Both the position numbers and the translations under genes were made by a program. This document shows positions 1 to 11,200 of a stretch of 64,000 nucleotides of DNA, one piece after another. This DNA is from Cyathus striatus. Its lineage: Eukaryota; Basidiomycota; Agaricomycetes; Agaricales; Nidulariaceae. Under the pieces are notes generated by a model. It made no database searches. It was not told where the DNA came from and worked only from the letters and a program-made list of their open reading frames with translations. How positions within the stretch are numbered: position 1 is the stretch's first letter; each line of letters begins with the position of its first letter. The stretch lies in the NCBI GenBank assembly GCA_025738555.1, contig JAOVFP010000001.1, forward strand, positions 8,246,001-8,310,000, in the 5' to 3' direction.

Positions 1-993
1 CAATCATAGGATATCCGGTCTACATGCACCACTTCTACTTCATTAATTTACATCCTCTACGTCGCTATTATAAATGTAGAATAACTACGATCCGTTAATT
101 TAGATGTAGATGGAATATAATATAATTATTCCATATTATACATCCTCATAATGCAACAATAAATGCGAAAAATTATAAATGAAGGACTTGTCTCCTTCCG
201 CTACATTCACCAAATGACAGGAATCTAGTCTCGTCGCGCTGCGTTCATGTGCTGACTCATCTGTTATTTTCGGAATGCGCAACACAAATATCCTATGCTT
301 ATCAGTTCTGTCCGCGTATGGCACATCCCATCAATCATAGGATATCCGGTCTACATGCACCACTTCTACTTCATTAATTTACATCCTCTACGTCGCTATT
401 ATAAATGTAGAATAACTACGATCCGTTAATTTAGATATAGATATAATATAATATAATTTTTCCATATTATACATCCTCATAATGCAACAATAAATGCGAA
501 AAATTACAAATGAAGGACTTGTCTCCTTCCGCTACATTCACCAAATGACAGGAATCTAGTCTCGTCGCGCTGCGTTCATGTGCTGAGTCATGTGTCATTT
601 TCGGAATGCGCAACACAAATATCTCACGCTTATCACATCTGTCCGCGTATGGCATGTCCCATCAATCATAGGATATCCAGTCTACATGCACCACTTCTAT
701 CTCGTTAATTTACATCCTCTACATCGCTATTAGAAATATAGAACACTCACGATCCATTCAGTTAGATGTAGATATAACGTAATATAATTTTTCCATATTA
801 TACATCATCATAATGCACTAATAAATACGAAAAATTACAGATGAAGAACCTGCCTACTTCCGCCACATTCAGCAGATGACAGGAATCTAGTCTTGTCGCG
901 CTGCGTTCTTGTGCTGACACATCTGTCATTTTCGGATCGCGGAAAACATATATCCCACGCTCACCACATCTGTCCGTATATGGATCATCCCAT
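1..993. repeat. 331-bp tandem satellite, three full units
   Basis: Three head-to-tail units of exactly 331 bp (1-331, 332-662, 663-993) each begin with CAATCATAGGATATCC; a fourth begins at 994 but diverges within about 15 bases. Units 1 and 2 are nearly identical and unit 3 is more diverged. The first base of the window coincides with a unit start, so the array probably continues to the left. On the - strand units 1 and 2 hold a 62-codon frame that is broken in unit 3. I read it as a property of the repeat rather than a gene. Confidence 0.93.
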
Positions 994-1464
994 CAATTAT
1001 TCCAGTCCAGTTCTTATAGACTACATTTCACGTTACAATTTATACATTCTACAGACACATGGTCAACTAAGTGAACCGCAAAATAATATTCTAACATTTA
1101 TAGTAGCTTGATATTCAAATTTTGGGTGTCGAGGTGAGAACAGGATGTAGTTCATGCACGTTAAAATTGTGGTCTAGCTGAACCACATATTTATAATTTT
1201 GACAATGTGGCGTAGTATGACCACTTTCCTAATACAAATGTAGTCTTATATCGCCACATGGGTTTCAGTATTAAACATTGCACTGACTAATTACTACATT
1301 ATGTTAGGTCCAGGTACATACCCATGTACCTCTAAGTGTTAGAGGTGCATACCCATGTACCTCTCGTTTGGCTCAATCTATGTACCATTGTGGAACCACA
1401 CATATTCCGCTACATGCCTCAAGCAAGTTGATCACATAAGATAATCAATTGGCCTTTCCGCATT
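994..1464. other. Non-coding spacer with a duplicated palindrome
   Basis: No gene is seen between the satellite and the first R copy. Around 1312-1363 the palindromic word GTACATACCCATGTAC and a close variant occur twice, about 27 bp apart, flanking AAGTGTTAG. Confidence 0.5.
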
Positions 1465-1474
1465 AGTCTCGCAT

Positions 1475-1480
1475 CACGTG
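1475..1480 (+). promoter_or_regulatory. Conserved CACGTG box of R1
   Basis: The box lies in the context GCATCACGTGAAGTTGAAC. The same palindrome in near-identical context precedes R2 (18796), R3 (26004), R4 (29904), R5 (35460) and the R7/R8 pair (60440). It is followed by a CT-rich tract and then the first coding block. CACGTG is the core site of fungal bHLH factors of the Cbf1 type; binding here is inferred. Confidence 0.6.
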
Positions 1481-2386
1481 AAGTTGAACTCAAACGACAC
1501 AGCCACTTGCTTGGCCTACTTCCGTAGTAAGTTACTGGTCTACAACTTGTCCGTTACAGGCTTACACCTCTCTCTCTCGCTCCCCACCTATCATACTTAC
1601 ATATCATCCTGCTATTCATGTTATAGCTAGGCTTTTATTGTGACTTCTATCAAGAGTTTGGATTTATACACGGAAGGAAGGAAGATGGACTAATAACTCG
1701 ACTCTAGTTCTAGTCCTATCATATCGCGATCCTCAAGACTCTGCATAACCCAGAACCAATACACCTTCAGTCCTATCTGCCTACTCCCCAGCATAAACAA
1801 GCCATTATGCGCTCAGAACATTGCTGTTTGGGCTTTCTAGAGATCGGGGCGTGAGCAGGAGGTAAGATCGCGTCATCCATCTTTTGCGTTTGCATTCACC
1901 TCCATATTGGAAGGGGACAGCGCCATTGGGGCCTCGCTGAGCGTAGCGAATATAACGAAATGCGCGGAAGATCCGGAGCGAGCCCTCCTCTGTGTACTGC
2001 GCTATCGTCCCAGTCGTCTACGGAGGATACGAGGAAGAGCCTGGTGCACTTATCGCCCCCAATATCGTTCTCGACGGTACCACGGTACTGCTCGGAGGAA
2101 CGTGGCACGCATCTTATGCTCTGTTCTCTATGGCGTAGGGAGCGATGACCCCACAGTATCTCATCGTCCCGTGTCGTTGTGCGAAAAGGGTTCTGCTATG
2201 TCAGTCACACGTCGTTTCTGCCATGTAGTTTTCATTGGGTACGGTGCCACGGATTCAACCCCCCTGTTCTCCTGGTGCACACAACTCGATGTGAGTCTTG
2301 GCTTACACTCGCGGAACTTGATTCTTTACACCCGAACTTGTGCTAATTCAGGGCCATTTTCCGTTCGAACACATCTTTATCCATAA

Positions 2387-2461
2387 GTGTCAGCCAATTT
2401 GGATCATAAAAAGCCCAGGTTTTATGAAAAAGTGATCACAAAATCCCTGACTTCCATGATC
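2387..2461 (+). repeat. Left terminal inverted repeat
   Basis: It begins GTGTCAGCC and contains AAAAAGCCCAGGTTTTATG and GTGATCACAAAATCCC. It matches the reverse complement of 6197-6270 with one substitution and one inserted A. The outermost five bases of the element are less well conserved between the ends. Confidence 0.92.
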
Positions 2462-2509
2462 ACTGCTAAAATCTAATGGTATTCATTATTATTAATGAAT
2501 GTATGAGTG

Positions 2510-2820
2510 ATCAAAGGTGATCACTGGTGAATACTAATAGATGTGGAAGTGATCATAAGCGATCATGGTATAGTATAATGGTGTATTATAGTGTGTAGTG
2601 ACTACTAGTTAATACTAATGAATGTGGAAGTGATCATATGTGATCATGATATGTTATAATAGTGTTTTATAGTGCATAATGACTACTGGTGAATACTAAT
2701 GAATGTAGAAGTGATCATAAGTGATCATGGTATGTTATAATAGCATATTATTGTGTGTAATGCTTACTAGTTAATACTAATAAATATAAAAGTGATCATA
2801 AGTGATCATTGTATAAATAA
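2510..2820. repeat. Left subterminal 81-bp array
   Basis: About four units with a period near 81 bp, each opening with a palindrome like GATCATAAGTGATCAT and continuing through ACTACTAGTTAATACTAAT. The unit is the inverted counterpart of the right array at 5598-6180. Repeated palindromes near transposon ends often serve as transposase contacts; that role is inferred. Confidence 0.85.
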
Positions 2821-2864
2821 TAGCATATTAATTTATAAATAAATATAGGAATATCACATTTTCC

Positions 2865-3650
2865 CACCTGTCACGCTCGTCACATTCGTCACATATGTCA
2901 CGAGTGTTACGAATGTCACGCTCCACATATTTGTCACGTATGTCACGTATGTCACATATGTCACATATGTAGCATTTGTCATACTTGTCACACATGTTGT
3001 GTATGTCATGTATGTCACACCTGTACGTCACACCTGTCACGCTCGTCACATTCGTCACATATGTCACGAGTGTTACGAATGTCACGCTCCACATATTTGT
3101 CACGTATGTCACGTATGTCACGTATGTCACATATGTTGCATTTGTCATACTTGTCCCACTTGTTGTGTATGTCACACATATCACACCTATCATATTTATC
3201 ACATATGTCACATGTCTCATGTATGTCACACCTGTCAGACATGTTATGCATGTCACATTTGTCACACTTATGTACGTCACATGTGTCACACGTGTCACAG
3301 TATATTTGTCACAGATGTTGTGTATGTCACATATATCACACCTGTACATCACATTTGTCACACCTGTCACGTATGTCACGTATGTTGCATTTGTCATACT
3401 TGTCACACTTGTTGTATATGTCACACATGTCACTCACGCTCCTCATATTTGTCACACTTGTCACACTTTTTATACATGTTACACCTGTTATGTATGTCAC
3501 ATTTGTCATGCATATCACATTCTTACATGTCATGCTTGTCAGATTCGTCACACCTGTCACGCTCGTCACATATATCACATATTTTACTACTTGTCACATA
3601 CATTTCACTTATCAGTCCCATCTGTCACAAATGTCACCCCTTCCCTATAA
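2865..3650. repeat. Left 9-bp minisatellite arm (TGTCACRTA)
   Basis: Tandem 9-bp words such as TGTCACGTA, TGTCACATA and TGTCACACC repeat with little interruption. About 125 bp at 2866-2990 is repeated at 3024-3150. Because the period is a multiple of three, all six frames stay open as Cys-His-Ile/Thr or Val-Thr-Tyr repeats. These frames are not genes. Confidence 0.93.
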
Positions 3651-5174
3651 GTTACAAATGTCACATTTTCTGTATTTGTCATTCCTTTCCTGTATGTTAC
3701 ACTTGCACCCATATCACACTTGTTATGCTTTACATTTACACCTTTCCCACATATCATTGTTAGCATATTGATCTCACAAGTAAATTTACTTGCCATACAG
3801 ATTACATCTGTCACAAATTTTACCACTTGTCACATATGTCCCCCTATATTACCACATACTGTGCTTTTCTTTTCCTGCTACCCATCACACCATTTCTGCC
3901 ACCAATTGTTGTCTGAAGCAACAAATAATGAAGGGGGGGTAGGTTAGGAGAGAGGGGGGGTGATAAGAGATGAAAAGCTCAGACACAGACACAGACACAG
4001 ACACAGACACAGACACAGACACAGACACAAATACAAATAGGAGGAAACTTGTGGTCAACTATCAAATTACAGGGGGTCTATATACTAGAGTTATCAATCA
4101 AAGTCCTACCAAGGCCTGAATCAGAGGCTGTACAACCCAGAATATCTAACATTGTACCTTTCCTGCCACCTGTTGCAACTTTCCTGACAAGTTGCACATT
4201 TCACACTTTCCCTATTCACCAAATCCATCACATCTTTTCTCATATATCACATAGTACTAACTGTATACTACCTTCCCACTATTACATCTCTTATCTTTTT
4301 GTCTCACTTCATGTTTAGTTCAATTGTGTTTTTTTTTTTTTCATGTCACTCATTCTACTATGGTTCCATGTTATTGTTAAAACTTATAACTTTCTAATGT
4401 CTCAAGTTTTGATGTCAATATGATACTGTTTTCATGTCCTACTAGTACTTATCTATTCATAAGCAAGAACTGCTATATAACCAGCTGTTGTATGTATCAT
4501 TCTCACAGATGTCTCAACTGACTCTCAGCTTACTCTCATCTGAGACTTAAATAAAACAAGTAGTTAAATGTAACAATCATGTGAGTGCTTAAAATTTATA
4601 ATTCCCATAACTCAGTGAAGGCTATCAACCTTGACAATTTCAAACTAATTGCAGATAGTATAGTGTCATATATGTTATATTTGACATGAGATTCTTGAGA
4701 CAATTATTACACATGTAACTGTATGAGTGTCTAAATACTGATGTGAGCTTGACAAAGATCAGAAACATAAGGATCATTGACTTCAACTTGTATGCTGTGT
4801 ACAATGCAGTTCTTTGTGTTCAGATATATTATAGCAAGTCATATGTTTCTATTTTAATACTTAAGATTGGTACACTAAAGATGTGTTCACCAAAACAGGT
4901 TTGAAGTAGGGGAATGAAATAGAATCTTCAATTTATAATGTATGTAATATTTATAGAAGTATGATGTGTAATATAACTGAAAAATGTGACATGTAAGAAA
5001 AGTGCAACAAAATAAGAGAAAATATATGACAGATATAACAGACATGGAAAATGTGACAAATATGTAAGGAATGTGACAAATGTGTAAAATATGATAAGTG
5101 TTATATGAATAATGCTTGAAGAGTGTGACAGGTATAACAGACAAAAAAAAGGGTAACAGATGTGGAAAGCATGA
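3651..5174. other. Unique centre of the foldback element
   Basis: AT-rich sequence between the arms. It includes an (ACAGAC)n microsatellite at about 3981-4028, a G-run region at 3930-3962 and a T-run at 4329-4341. I find no transposase, no conserved domain and no convincing splice pattern. Confidence 0.6.
3981..4028. repeat. (ACAGAC)n microsatellite
   Basis: Eight uninterrupted 6-bp units, followed by ACAAATACAAATAG. Confidence 0.95.
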
Positions 5175-5550
5175 CATTTGTGACAGATGAGAGTAATAAG
5201 TGTGATATATATGACCAGCAGTAAAATGTGTGACATATGTGACGAGTGTGACGAATCTGACAAGTGTGACATGTGTGACACATGTGACGTACATAAGTGT
5301 GACAAATGTGACATGCATAACATGTCTGACAGGTGTGACATACATGAGACATGTGACATATGTGATAAATATGATAGGTGTGATATGTGTGACATACGTG
5401 ACATACACAACATGTGTGACAAGTATGACAAATGCTACATATGTGACATATGTGACATACGTGACATACGTGACAAATATGTGGAGCGTGACATTCGTAA
5501 CACTCGTGACATATGTGACGAATGTGACGAGCGTGACAGGTGGGAAAATG
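5175..5550. repeat. Right 9-bp minisatellite arm
   Basis: Inverted counterpart of the left arm, reading TGTGACATA, TGTGACATG and TGTGACGAG. The segment 5395-5580 is nearly identical to the reverse complement of 2821-3000, including the flanking TTATAAAT(A/G)AATATAGG boundary. Confidence 0.93.
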
Positions 5551-5597
5551 TGATATTCCTATATTCATTTATAAATTAATATGCTATTATTTATACA

Positions 5598-6180
5598 ATG
5601 ATCACTTATGATCACTTTTATATTTATTAGTATTAACTAGTAAGCATTACACACAATAATATGCTATTATAACATACCATGATCACTTATGATCACTTCT
5701 ACATTCATTAGTATTCACCAGTAGTCATTATGCACTATAAAACACTATTATAACATATCATGATCACATATGATCACTTCCACATTCATTAGTATTAACT
5801 AGTAGTCACTACACACTATAATACACCATTATACTATACCATGATCACTTATGATCACTTCCACATCTATTAGTATTCACCAGTAGTCATTATGCACTAT
5901 AATATGCTATTACAACATACCATGATCACTTATGATCACTTCCACATCCATTAGTATTCACCAGTAGTCATTACACACTATAATATGCTATTACAATATA
6001 CCATGATCACTTATGATCACTTATACATCCATTAGTATTCACTAGTAGTCATTACACACTATAATACACCATTATATCATATTATGATCACTTATGATCA
6101 CTTTCACATTCATTAGTATTCATTATTAGTCAATATGCCCTTTAATATCCATCATACACTATTATAATATCCAATGATCA
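5598..6180. repeat. Right subterminal 81-bp array
   Basis: Seven to eight units of about 81 bp, with palindromes ATGATCACTTATGATCAC starting near 5598, 5679, 5760, 5841, 5922, 6003, 6084 and 6174. The right arm has more units than the left, so the arms have changed in copy number since they formed. Confidence 0.88.
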
Positions 6181-6196
6181 CCTTTGATCACTCATA

Positions 6197-6270
6197 GATC
6201 ATGGAAGTCAGGGATTTTGTGATCACTTTTTCATAAAACCTGGGCTTTTTATGATCCAAATGGCTAACAC
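6197..6270 (-). repeat. Right terminal inverted repeat
   Basis: Reverse complement of the left terminal repeat. It ends GGCTAACAC, followed by CCCTC and then the second CTTTATC target copy at 6276. Confidence 0.92.
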
Positions 6271-7534
6271 CCCTCCTTTATCTTCTTACTTTCATTCTTC
6301 TTCCTCATTTTTATTCATCTTATTTCGAATTGCAGTGTACAACGTGCTAATATGATACATTCAAAAAGGATCAACGTTAAGTGCTAATGCATACCTTTCG
6401 ATCTGTCAGAGTCGAGCTTATCGACTTTGATGTGACGACCTCGGCTTCATAGTAATACCCCACAAGATACCTACCCTCACCTCTACCCTCGTCATACACC
6501 CTTCCAACACACATAACATGGCCACCGCTCATCAGATGAGAGCGAATCATACTACGTCGATAGTGTCTGCGCATGTGCCCCACACTGAGCATGTATGCCC
6601 CCTATAGGTTGCCACCGGCATGTTTTGCATAAGGTGGCGGAGTCTTCTTTCCCAATTCTCCCAGTGAAAGTAGTGCACCATCTAGATGAGAGACGAGGGT
6701 GATTATGGAGGTGTACCTCTGAGGGAGGTGATGGGCACGGACGGGCTGATCATGCGGAGGGAGGGAAGGTACTGTAGCTCGCGGTTCTGGGTACTTTCTA
6801 CGAGCTGATCAGGGTGTCGACTTGTCGATTTCTCTTCAACGATCCGATTATCCGCCTTCCCATCTACCACCTCGTCGCTCTGTACTCCATCCAGACCTTT
6901 TATGTTTCCTTTCTCTGAGGAAGAAGATGGTGACTGCATGGAATTCGAAGAGGAGGATGATATAACCCAGCTCGTTCCGCCGTCACCGGGGCTTACACCC
7001 GATAAGGAGGATGTTACAGTGATTGCAAACGATTTGGAGAAGGGTTGAAGGGTTTGAGGTCGAGCTGTTCGATGTTCTCAATGATGCTGAGTCGGTTCCG
7101 ATGCGACACCGAAGGCGCGTGACGCTGTTCATGGTTTGCGTTTATTCGTCGTAATATTCTGTGTTTCGTGTACTACGACTTACCGCACATACACACTCTC
7201 TTCAATTTATTCCTCTGGCATTGCATCTGGATTATCCATGGTCGAGTCCTCTGTCTCGTTCTCATACTGTGGACAACGTCACAATCTTCTGTTTGGACTC
7301 GATGTATCAACGTCAGAGATGTTGAGTAATATTACCATGTACGACTGTAATTCCATGTTTGCTAAACATTCTGAATGTGTGTATTTGACTAAGTCAATAG
7401 TATAGTATCAATCTATGATCCCCATATCTCACTGGAAGCCTGAACGTGATCCATTTCATGTTCTTCTCCAGAGGTATTGGTTGTATGAAGCGCAGAGCGA
7501 GCAAAAAAGATTGACCGCGACACAGAGGGAGCAA

Positions 7535-8596
7535 TGTCACGAAAGTCCTAATTTCATTGCAATGTATTAAGTATTTAACCACATCGCAATGTAATCATAA
7601 TACACTTGTGTACATATCATAAAGACACTACAATGAATTGTGAATTTAGGACTGTCATAGATGGCCTTTTGTTACTACCGATGTAACACAATGCTTCTTA
7701 AGGCAACGATAACATTAAGGGTATATATCAATGTAGGTATAATATTGGCAACATACTGCAAGATAAGTAAAATTAATTTGACGGCCTAAGCTTCAAGACC
7801 GTACTCTCTATATAATAATATATAATGTGTTTTTCGCAAAGAGCAGCAATTGTGCATTGATTTTTGGTTGGTTACTTCGACAAGGAGAGCTACTAGACTT
7901 AAGAGATATCACGCCGAGGATGTGACAGGTATGGGTGCACTGGTCTGTGGCGCAAACGATCATAGACCAACGTAGGCCAAGTCCAGGGTAGTCGGGATGG
8001 AGCTTGAGCTTGGTTCTGGAATTGAACGCGAGCGTCTGCCGAGACTGCGCAGGATCCGGTTGATGCTGACTAAGACTGGCGTCTTGTATGTATAAAAGGG
8101 CGATGAGTTTGCCAACGGCGTAGCTTAAGAAATGTGTTGAAGTCACATTTTAGATAAAGGTAAGTGGCATGAACCAGTAAGTGATGTTTTCCTCACTATG
8201 CCGTGCTACTAACTGATTCCCAGTGCTGTAGGTATATATATCGGTGCGTAATACTTGGTGCAGGTACTGTAAATTACTGGTCATGTACACGTTGGAACAG
8301 AATATATAACGATTTATCAATATTCCCTCGCAGTAATTAGGATTTAATGTTTTTTTTTTTTTTCAGAAATTGTTAGATTGCTTAAAACTAATTAGGTGAT
8401 ATGCTTAGAATTACAAGACTCGGTATGGAGCATTGACATCCATTAGCACAAATACATTTATTACAATACTACCAGCCACGTATTAAGATGGTTTGCGTGG
8501 TTTTGCCCTCGTTTATACACATTACGTTCAGGCCTTTGCATTAAGGCATTTCAATGTCACGTAATTCGTTGCGGGGCAAATTTAGTTTTCGTGACA
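7535..8596. mobile_element. 1.06-kb insertion in the last exon of copy 1
   Basis: Other copies read continuously across this point (GGAGGGAGCAC...TTCC), so this segment is extra. Its ends are inverted (TGTCACGAAA left, TTTTCGTGACA right). Part of the interior matches 57.2-57.8 kb: the GCGCAGGATCCGG...TATAAAAGG block at 8050-8100, and the CATTAAGGCATT...TTTAGTTTTC block at 8540-8590. No clean target duplication is seen (at most CAA/CAC), so repair-mediated insertion at the shared word GTGACAC is also possible. Confidence 0.55.
8091..8099 (+). promoter_or_regulatory. TATA-box-like TATAAAAGG
   Basis: TATAAAAGG lies 41 bp after GATCCGG-type sequence shared with 57.3 kb, where the equivalent reads CATAAAAGG at about 57320. 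Both are followed by a GTAGCTT(T)AAG block. It looks like a core promoter of a repeated transcription unit, but no downstream gene is recognised. Confidence 0.35.
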
Positions 8597-8985
8597 CACT
8601 GCTTCCATCCACGTCTGTCATTTTACGTAAATTCAGTATCGATCGACACCCCTGATGGCTTCTAAACTTTAATTCTTGTAATGAATGCATTGTAACTGCC
8701 CATAAACAACTGCATTGGATATAAAAATCTGTAAATATATGAGAAAATTTTAGATCAACAACAATACCAATGAGATTTACAGAGCGAAGTAGCCAGCAAA
8801 TAGATTTCCTTGGTTATCGCTCGAAGACCAAGTCTGAAGTATAGAAAATACTAAAAGATATCGTGATTAGAAAACCACTTCTCTGAACTAATTTCCAAAC
8901 ATTCTCACCCAAGATAATGAAGAAAAACAGTGTTCCGTCATGCACGAAAGATGTCAGAATAGGGAAGTCGCTTCTGCGACAACAC

Positions 8986-9559
8986 ACAAAGGTCACATGA
9001 TGTAATGATCCTTACCTCAAGTGGATGAAGCAACAATCAGATGCCTCAACAGGCATCTTGGTAAAACCCAAAGTCCCAAACCAGTGAGCTAACTTCCCTC
9101 AGTTTTACCAGTGAAGCAATAAGCAGTTAATTAAAGTGACAAACCTGGAGCCCTGACTGACACATTGCTATTCTTAGCATACATGTGTATAGTCAATCCT
9201 GTGATGACCGAAGCACATACCCTGCACCATTAAACCCCATAGCACAACCTCCTATGGTTAGTATGCTCTGTGAGTGTATGGCTTTGCCTCTCCATGACAT
9301 CTCCATTTCCTAATCTGTATACCTATTGCATCTATACAGTACCAGCAGCTACAATATTCTCAAATAGTATATAAGTAGATGACTTTCCATGTATTAAGGA
9401 AGCTATCCACCCAAGAGCTTCCATTATAAAGTACTTTGACATAGCATTCAAGACCTAACTCAGTGTGATTTGAAGTGAATCTAGTAAGACAAAGTGCTGT
9501 TCTCATAAAGAAACTCTGTATTATTACCTTACATAGCCATAGACATTATTCTAGTTATA
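8986..9559. other. Unassigned AT-rich spacer
   Basis: No open frame, splice pattern or repeat relationship could be supported between the broken end of copy 1 and the hAT element. Confidence 0.4.
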
Positions 9560-9567
9560 TTTAGTTT

Positions 9568-10776
9568 TAGTGATGAGAAAGTCTGGTTCAGTCCAGTTCA
9601 TTACCATTTTTTTAGAATCTAGAACCAAACCTTAGGTTCAGTTCAGCCAATTTTCTGAACTTTGAACTGGACCCTTCAACTATTTTTATTTATTTTGCTG
9701 TTAATTTGTGTTAATCCAAATGACAGAGTTAAAATGTATCATAAATACACTAGTAGAATATAGTAGAAGTTGTGTACACCTAACAATAGAAAAATGAATC
9801 AAATAGATGAAAGAACTTATAGCTAAATTGAAAGTTACAACTTTACAACTTTAAACTAAAATTCATTAGCTACAAAGTCTGGATCATCCTCCTTAATATC
9901 ACACTACCATACATTCTTGGGGCTGCTTTGCTCAATGATGCTATATTCTTAGCTGAGAGACAATAGTTAGTCATTAAATACATAAAGATTGCAAAACCAT
10001 ACCCACCTTAAACTGAATCATTAGACAAGGAATCAATTGATTCAGTGGCCTATAATGCTTGTCAAACTATACAAAGATGTTAGTTAATGAAAAGAATAAC
10101 AGCTATTACATATTTACTTACAACACCTTCAAGCCATTTCATTCCTTCTTGATACTGTTCTTCATTCCATTGAACATGAAAATAGACATCTTTTATCTTA
10201 GGATCAAGAACTAAAACATTATAAGCAATGGTTTGTTGAATATGGTGTATAATGCACTTACCAAGACAGATAAAATACACAGTAGAGGTATCATCAACAC
10301 AATGATACCATTTCTTGAGGTTCTTAATACCTGCCTCAAGAGCACCCTTTACTTTGTAAAAATATAACTTAAAAATCTGACTTATCAGCCATTGATTCCC
10401 AGCATTTAATTAAAAAATCCAAGCTGGGAATATCCACATGCTAATGATCAAACTTCAAAGCTGTGCAGTCAGATCACACTGACTAACAATTTACATTGAT
10501 CTCACAAATGCATGTCAGGTGGTCTGCCCTTGCCAAAATTCTGTAGTTTTTGCTCATGGATGTCCCAAAAATTATCAAAATTTGTAGTATTAAAAATTGG
10601 TTCAAACTGATTCAAACTGGTTTGAACAGGTTCATGAAAATCTGCTATTAAGAGAACTGTGAACCGGACTTAAGGTTCAGTTCATATCATGTGACTGAAC
10701 TTTGGACTGAACACAGGTTCAGTTCTCTGAGATTTGAGTTTAAACCCCAGTTCTGGACTGAACTTTCACATCACTA
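9568..10776 (-). mobile_element. hAT-type transposon, 1.2 kb, defective
   Basis: The element is flanked by a perfect 8-bp duplication TTTAGTTT (9560-9567 and 10777-10784). Its ends are inverted: TAGTGATG(A)GAAAGT on the left, and the reverse complement of ACTTTCACATCACTA on the right. Subterminal sequence is rich in GGTTCAGTTC/GAACTG words on both sides. An 8-bp duplication and TAGTGATG ends are typical of hAT elements. A short - strand remnant (10080-10280) resembles the C-terminal part of a hAT transposase, so this is an internally deleted derivative. Confidence 0.9.
10080..10280 (-). pseudogene. hAT transposase remnant
   Basis: A 66-residue frame includes IAYNVLVLDPKIKDVYF followed by HVQWNEEQYQEGMKWLEGVV. 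This resembles the hAT segment 'A..LdPr.K..yf...W' that precedes the C-terminal dimerisation region. Nothing recognisable flanks it, so no active enzyme is encoded. Confidence is moderate because the match is by motif shape only. Confidence 0.45.
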
Positions 10777-10784
10777 TTTAGTTT

Positions 10785-11109
10785 ATTAATTCATTCCCAT
10801 ACATCCCCTGCCCTCTTCCCCTTGCCTGGAAGCACCTCTAAACTAGGTCTTCTGTGAAATTCCCTCCACCTCACCATCTCATTATGTGTTTTAGGAGTAA
10901 GTAGTTGTAATTACCATTTTTAGCTACCATCACCCTGCTGTAAGCATCTCTAACCTCTTACAATTAAGTGTCCCCTGTAACATTAACTAGTAAATTTATG
11001 AATAACCTAGATACTTCAATCAGATAAATTCCATGCATTCTGAATACATGCATACTTTTAAAGTAACAGTACAGCATCAATAAATAATCCCCTCTATTTC
11101 ACTGAAAGT
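10785..11109. other. Short unassigned spacer
   Basis: AT-rich sequence between the hAT target duplication and the stop codon of DUF6533 copy 2. No gene seen. Confidence 0.4.
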
Positions 11110-11200
11110 CTAAGCCTGATCCATTTCATGTTCTTCTTCTTCAGAGTTGGTGGCAATGCCAAGAGCAGGGTGAGTGAAGAAATTTGACTGCAACATGGAG

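Larger units (their letters stand above)
2382..6275. mobile_element. 3.9-kb foldback-like non-autonomous DNA transposon
   Basis: The element is bounded by the direct repeat CTTTATC (2375-2381 and 6276-6282). Terminal inverted repeats of about 75 bp (2387-2461 and 6197-6270) are almost perfect. The uninterrupted site exists in paralogue R5 (36398-36404, ...GTCTTTATCTTC...), which confirms that CTTTATC was duplicated on insertion. Inside each end is an array of about 81-bp units, then a 9-bp minisatellite arm; the two halves are inverted copies of each other for roughly a kilobase. No transposase frame is seen. A 7-8 bp duplication and outer bases like GGGGTGT fit a hAT-type element, but that assignment is inference. 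Confidence 0.9.
1465..7400 (+). pseudogene. R-family repeat gene, copy R1 (interrupted)
   Basis: First copy of the unidentified R gene, split by the transposon at 2382-6275. It shows the parts shared by R copies: a CACGTG box at 1475, a CT-rich leader (about 1567-1592), the degenerate first coding block (about 1810-1860) ending in a GGTAAG donor, a long intron-like stretch, then after the transposon the 'HTFRSVRVEL' block (about 6375-6430), an acidic C-terminal region (about 6930-6990) and a conserved tail reading LVPPSPGLTPDKEDV. Stops and frameshifts break it throughout. The function is not recognised. Its 3' end runs directly into the C-terminus of DUF6533 copy 1 on the opposite strand. 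Confidence 0.7.
7413..8985 (-). pseudogene. DUF6533-type membrane protein, copy 1 (3' fragment)
   Basis: Only the 3' part remains. The last exon reads PSVSRSIFFARSALHTTN then SGEEHEMDHVQ and stops at 7413-7415. The stretch around 8610-8985 keeps the preceding exon sequence, including the HDGTLFFFI membrane segment (8880-8950). The last exon is split by the insertion at 7535-8596. Homology stops abruptly at about 8985, before the upstream exons, so signature segment, start and promoter are absent. The gene converges with R1. See copy 6 for the family description. Confidence 0.8.

Noticed and set aside
2828..3826. Long overlapping open frames rich in Cys-His-Ile or Val-Thr-Tyr on both strands
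   Set aside because: They are translations of a 9-bp tandem repeat, which keeps all frames open; the mirror-image arm at 4887-5579 does the same.
2865..5550. Possible CRISPR-like array
   Set aside because: The unit is 9 bp without unique spacers, there are no cas genes, and the host is a eukaryote.
7535..8596. Firm assignment of the copy 1 insertion to a transposon superfamily
   Set aside because: No clear target duplication, and part of the right end aligns with sequence that continues further at 57790.
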